64,000 nucleotides of DNA from CAVSQX01 sp963730225 (GTDB taxonomy: Bacteria; Planctomycetota; Phycisphaerae; Tepidisphaerales; Tepidisphaeraceae). Positions 60,622 to 64,000 of this stretch are shown here, piece by piece (the stretch's first letter is position 1; the number at the start of each line of letters is the position of its first letter). Position numbers and translations under genes: made by a program. The stretch covers positions 248,001-312,000 of the forward strand of contig CAVSQX010000001.1 in assembly GCA_963730225.1 (NCBI GenBank), read 5' to 3'. The notes under the pieces are model-generated. The model saw nothing but the letters and a program-made list of their open reading frames with translations. It made no database searches and was not told the origin of the DNA.

Positions 60622-61251
60622 CTACGGCAAATACGCTTTCAGCTTCTCCCGCAGTTCCGCCCGGGCTCGATGCAGCCGCGATTCCACCGTTCCCCGCGGC
60701 ACATCCAACGTCTGGGCCAACTCGTCATACGACATTCCATCGAACTCCCGCAGCAGCAAAATCCGGCGATGCTCATCCGACAATTTCGCCAGTGCCGCAT
60801 GCAAATCCATTTTCACACCCGCCGCCGCACTAGGCGGAACTTCCGATGCATCCACCGCATCCTGATTCACTTCCGGCCGGCGGCGGCTTTTGCTCCGCCG
60901 CGATCGGGCCGCCTGCGTCATCAAAATCCGCGTCAGCCAGGTTTTGACGCTCGACCGGCCCTGGAATCCTCCCAACCCGCGAAACGCCCCGGTGAAAGCT
61001 TCCTGAACCACGTCCTCGGCATCGAAAGCGTTTCCAACCATTGAAACCGCAATGCGATACAACCGCTGAGCATGTCTATCCACCAACTGCGAAAACGCCT
61101 TGCCATCGCCATCGGCTGCCTGCCGCAGCAGTCGGACATCAACGGCATCGTCGGCCTGCGGATCGGTTGCATGCACTCGAGCCGTCTCCGTCGAAGCCTG
61201 GCTGGATGACTGGTCCGCCGTGTTACCTGGTATGGTTGCGCGCTGGGCCAC
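60622..61251 (-). CDS. ECF-type RNA polymerase sigma factor
   Basis: Extracytoplasmic-function sigma-70 factor of 209 residues. Region 2 reads FSQLVDRHAQRLYRIAVSMV, GNAFDAEDVVQEAFTGAFRG; region 4 is LSDEHRRILLLREFDGMSYD, ELAQTLDVPRGTVESRLHRA. The start is GTG 61251 with GGAAGAACG upstream. It heads a unit with the anti-sigma and CpxP-like genes, and the gap of 113 bases upstream is the place for its own promoter. A 37-residue N-terminal extension before region 2 is low-complexity. Confidence 0.92.
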   Translation of the reverse strand: MAQRATIPGNTADQSSSQASTETARVHATDPQADDAVDVRLLRQAADGDGKAFSQLVDRHAQRLYRIAVSMVGNAFDAEDVVQEAFTGAFRGLGGFQGRSSVKTWLTRILMTQAARSRRSKSRRRPEVNQDAVDASEVPPSAAAGVKMDLHAALAKLSDEHRRILLLREFDGMSYDELAQTLDVPRGTVESRLHRARAELREKLKAYLP

Positions 61252-61364
61252 CGTTCTTCCATCGCCTGGCGAGATTCTTCAGATTCGCGGTAAATGCAAT
61301 GGTAACATGGACGTACCTCAGTGAAACGGCTCTCCCACTGGCAGGATGCCCCCTGCAAACCAAT

Positions 61365-63383
61365 TTACTGCGAGAATGTAGTGACCGGCGAGGCTCCAAT
61401 CTGTTTCAGCTTCGGAAAAATCTCATTGCTCAGGTCATCGATCGTCCGAACTTTGTCTGCGTCCAATTCTGCGGTCGCTTGCACTAGCACGGTATCCTTG
61501 GCCGCCAGCATTAAGGTTTGTTTTTTCAATTGCTGGGCGCTCTGCGGATACCAGGGTCCCAGTCGCCAGATGCCGTCGGGGCCACGATGCATGATCGGCG
61601 CCCACTGGCGCACCATCGTGAAGGACGGGCGGTCACGGCCCTGCTGAGGAGGATCGGGCCGGGCGAAAATCGCGTTGTTGCTCACGGCAATGTCGGGATG
61701 CTGAACATCGGGCGTCCATTCATCTTCGCTGTAATCGCGCAGCGATTCGGGTGGAATGGCTCCGGCGCCGACGCAATACCCGTCGACGTTGTTCCAGCCC
61801 GGTGCGTCCTTCTGCAGCGCCCGCGCAAAGCGAGCGCCCGCCACATAATCATGAGCCATCGTAGCGGCCGCAGCGCCGTTTTGATCGTTGGGTAGCCACA
61901 GACAATCGCGCACCGCCGTCTCATCGCCGCTTTGCACAGCGCGGATGAAACGGTTCATCGCCCCGGCCGGTGTCGTGGGCGCCGTGGGGATCGGTGGATT
62001 CTTGGGATGATCTTGGGATGGGCTCTGCGGGTCAGGTTGGAATTCCATCGTGAACGTCGGATCGCTGAAGCAGTTCAGCCCAGCGTTCCCCAACGCATCG
62101 CGGACCTGGTCCACCGTCATCAGCTTTCCACTGTTGACGTCGGCGATGATGCGCTGAAGCGCCGCCGTATCGTCCTGGACATCTTTGGTATAGCGCGCCA
62201 GGGTCTGCGGCGGATGCACGTCCAGCTTGATCTCCTGCTTCCAGACGCCGCCAACCTTGCGATACCATGCCGCGACCTCACCGTTGCCGCCGCGAGAAAT
62301 CATTCCGACATCGCCATGCTCGCGCGGCTGGTCCCACGCCAGCGACGGGGCGAAAGCGGCATCGTTTTCCAACCCAAAACCGCCTGCCAACCCGCTGCCC
62401 TTTGGGTCGACGTGATCCATCATTGCCTTTTGGAAATCGCCGATTGCGATGAGCCGCTCGACGCTAGCCAGAGGATATGAGCTCTCAGGCGCGCCCGAGA
62501 CGAAGAGAAGATCGGCCATCCCCTTCGGATCGCCTCGCATCATCGCCTGCGTAAACGCGCCGATCGAGCCCTGCAAAGTAGATGGGTCGAAGTGCATGGC
62601 CAGGATCGCCTGCTCCTGCTGCTTCTGCGCCTGGTCTTCCTCCTGTTTCTGTTGCTGTTCCAACTGCCGCGCGCGGACCATGGGCACACCTTCGGGATAA
62701 AGCGCATCCTCGACCTGCTTTGGCGTCGTAAATTTGCCAGCCTCCAACCCATCCAGCGCCCGCCGCAGCCGCGCGCTCATTTGATCCGCTTGCGCAGTCC
62801 GTGGGTTGGTTGGCAGGGTAGTCCGCCCCAGGCGCGCCAGCGCTGCTGTCGCTCGCGTGGTGGCGCGTGCCCGAACTTCGGGAGACATGTATCGCCCAAT
62901 GCGCCAAATGCCATCCGGATCGCGCTGCATGAATGAGGTGACGACGCCTGTCTTTCCGGCCTGCAAGTTCCCCACGGCCTGATCAGGATGCTGCGGCGAA
63001 ATCTGCCACATGTCGTCGGTGTACTTCACGTCCGTTTGCCCGGGCCGCATTCGACATTCGTCGCAGAGCTTCACCAGCGCATCGTGTCCGAATTGCGCCT
63101 CCATTGCCTTGTCGAACCGCAGTTCCAGGACCAACTCCCGCGCAATCGCTTGACGCGCACCATCTGAAAAACTGTTAAGTGAATCGGCGACTGTGGCAAC
63201 ATCGCCCGTTTCTATCGCATGCTCCATTACCATCATCGCACCGGCAGGCGTTTCGCGGCCAGCTGTAACCGGCTGTGTGCTGGCGGGCTGGCTAGCAGGC
63301 GCGAGCGCGGCGAATGCCGGCGCGACGAGCCAGAAGATTACCGCCGCTAGGGCCGAAATGATCCGCGCTACGTTGCGAACCAT
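61365..63383 (-). CDS. Modular exported protein of unknown function, paralogue 1
   Basis: A 672-residue exported protein (signal peptide MVRNVARIISALAAVIFWLV, ending APAFA). It contains repeated modules of about 190 residues, each with a helical stretch (RFDKAMEAQFGHDALVKLCD), a D-x-W-x-I-x-P-x-HPD-x-AV motif (DDMWQISPQHPDQAVGN; DEWTPDVQHPDIAVSNN) and a strand pair around MHRGPDGIWRLGPWYPQS and DPDGIWRIGRYMSPE. The last module is the most complete. It follows the ECF operon's start by 113 bases and precedes, on the same strand, a second paralogue. Function unknown; the domain resembles NTF2/DUF4878-type folds by length only. Confidence 0.65.
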   Translation of the reverse strand: MVRNVARIISALAAVIFWLVAPAFAALAPASQPASTQPVTAGRETPAGAMMVMEHAIETGDVATVADSLNSFSDGARQAIARELVLELRFDKAMEAQFGHDALVKLCDECRMRPGQTDVKYTDDMWQISPQHPDQAVGNLQAGKTGVVTSFMQRDPDGIWRIGRYMSPEVRARATTRATAALARLGRTTLPTNPRTAQADQMSARLRRALDGLEAGKFTTPKQVEDALYPEGVPMVRARQLEQQQKQEEDQAQKQQEQAILAMHFDPSTLQGSIGAFTQAMMRGDPKGMADLLFVSGAPESSYPLASVERLIAIGDFQKAMMDHVDPKGSGLAGGFGLENDAAFAPSLAWDQPREHGDVGMISRGGNGEVAAWYRKVGGVWKQEIKLDVHPPQTLARYTKDVQDDTAALQRIIADVNSGKLMTVDQVRDALGNAGLNCFSDPTFTMEFQPDPQSPSQDHPKNPPIPTAPTTPAGAMNRFIRAVQSGDETAVRDCLWLPNDQNGAAAATMAHDYVAGARFARALQKDAPGWNNVDGYCVGAGAIPPESLRDYSEDEWTPDVQHPDIAVSNNAIFARPDPPQQGRDRPSFTMVRQWAPIMHRGPDGIWRLGPWYPQSAQQLKKQTLMLAAKDTVLVQATAELDADKVRTIDDLSNEIFPKLKQIGASPVTTFSQ

Positions 63384-63416
63384 GTATCTTCTCCTGCACG
63401 CCGGCCCACGTTTCGA

Positions 63417-64000
63417 TCACTCCGAATTGCTATACCCGCCAAGGCCCCACTGTGATCCAAGTTGCTGCAACTTCGGTGCCACGGTTTGGATGACCGCTGC
63501 GTCGGTGGCGTATTTCCCCGCCTTCAGGTCGGCCGCCGCCTGTTCGAGAATCGCATCCTTTGCGGCCAACTCCGTGGCTCGCTCTTTGAGTTGCCGCGTG
63601 TTCTGCGGAAACCGCGGGCCGATGCGCCATTTCCCGTCGGCGCAGTGATGCATGATCGGCACGCCGGTCATTTCCTGCACAGGCACCTGTTGGCCATTGG
63701 CGGCTGTGTCAGTCCTGGGAATCGCTTCCCAACTGCTCATCGCCAGGTCGGGATAGCCTGGTTCGATTCGCCACTCATCGTCCGTGTAACCGCGAAGATC
63801 ATCCCGGATCAAAGCGCCAAGCCAGGTTGCAACGCGATTGGAATCGTCGCGATTGGGAAAGCGCGATTCCGCCGCCCCCAGCAATTTCAAGCCGACGACA
63901 TAATCATGTGCGGCGGCGGCGCGGCAGGATCCGTTCTGGTCCTGCGGCATGTACAGCGAATCGCCGATGGTCGGCTCGTCTGCGGTTTCGACGGCGTGGA
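63417..64000 (-). CDS. Modular exported protein, paralogue 2 (partial at window end)
   Basis: The C-terminal 194 residues of a gene running past the window edge. It has one module of the same kind as paralogue 1: AHDYVVGLKLLGAAE, DEWRIEPGYPDLAMSSW, IMHHCADGKWRIGPRFPQNT, KERATELAAKDAILEQAAAD, aligned residue for residue with AHDYVAGARFARALQ, DEWTPDVQHPDIAVSNN, IMHRGPDGIWRLGPWYPQSA and KKQTLMLAAKDTVLVQATAE. The two genes are a tandem duplication. The stop is TGA or TAA-type at 63417; the start lies outside the window. Confidence 0.7.
   Translation of the reverse strand, partial: HAVETADEPTIGDSLYMPQDQNGSCRAAAAHDYVVGLKLLGAAESRFPNRDDSNRVATWLGALIRDDLRGYTDDEWRIEPGYPDLAMSSWEAIPRTDTAANGQQVPVQEMTGVPIMHHCADGKWRIGPRFPQNTRQLKERATELAAKDAILEQAAADLKAGKYATDAAVIQTVAPKLQQLGSQWGLGGYSNSE

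Overview
The window looks like a chromosome segment of a GC-rich planctomycete, most plausibly of the Phycisphaerae/Tepidisphaera type. This is inferred from marker traits, not from a database search: PEP-CTERM sorting tails, an N-terminal LEPR-XLL-like export motif, dockerin-like repeats on an SGNH hydrolase, small membrane proteins with a CxxCGYDLRATPxxCPECG zinc ribbon, and a complete type II secretion/pseudopilus operon. Most of the window is ordinary housekeeping and envelope DNA. The accessory part is about 18.8-23 kb.

Layout. 0-6.2 kb (minus): a secreted DUF5060/DUF4038-type glycosidase, then an operon holA - ABC ATPase - permease - NMT1-like binding protein - SDR oxidoreductase. 6.3-8 kb (plus): three unknown proteins. 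8-13.9 kb (minus): tRNA-Leu, TPR protein, PpiD/SurA-like protein, rpsO, pnp. 14-18.8 kb (plus): a secreted WY/GPW-repeat protein, a TlpA-like lipoyl-independent thiol reductase and gap with a near-consensus promoter. 18.8-23 kb: an orphan XRE antitoxin, a secreted protein with a lysozyme-like motif, hicA with a truncated hicB, an IS903-type IS5-family element inserted in a palindromic mini-element, and a gene fragment. 24.3-31 kb (plus): the pyruvate dehydrogenase cluster (E1alpha, small unknown protein, E1beta, E2, lipoprotein, lipoyl-E3). 31-36.6 kb (plus): MATE exporter, ABC exporter with a CPBP-protease fusion, acetylxylan esterase. 36.6-40 kb (minus): small proteins and two PEP-CTERM proteins. 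40.2-45.2 kb (plus): MoeB-rhodanese, glycogen debranching enzyme, DacB. 45.2-58.8 kb (minus): Na+/H+ antiporter and the type II secretion operon gspE-F-G-H-I-J-K-L-M-C-D plus a lipoprotein. 58.9-64 kb (minus): ECF sigma factor, zinc-finger anti-sigma factor, CpxP/Spy-like protein, a glycine-rich secreted protein and two modular secreted paralogues.

Two window-wide features matter. First, at least seven conserved genes (DUF5060 enzyme, E2, E3, MoeB, DacB, GspD, anti-sigma factor) are each split by one or two single-base indels whose correction restores perfect family motifs. The simplest reading is uncorrected sequencing error; the entries below give the merged genes. Second, several intergenic gaps hold low-complexity word-like repeats (for example CAACACTCAACACTCAAC) built as long inverted repeats, each with a different word but the same architecture. 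These, the nested insertion in hicB, the lysozyme-like exported protein and the unknown small protein inside the pdh operon are the best leads for something undescribed.
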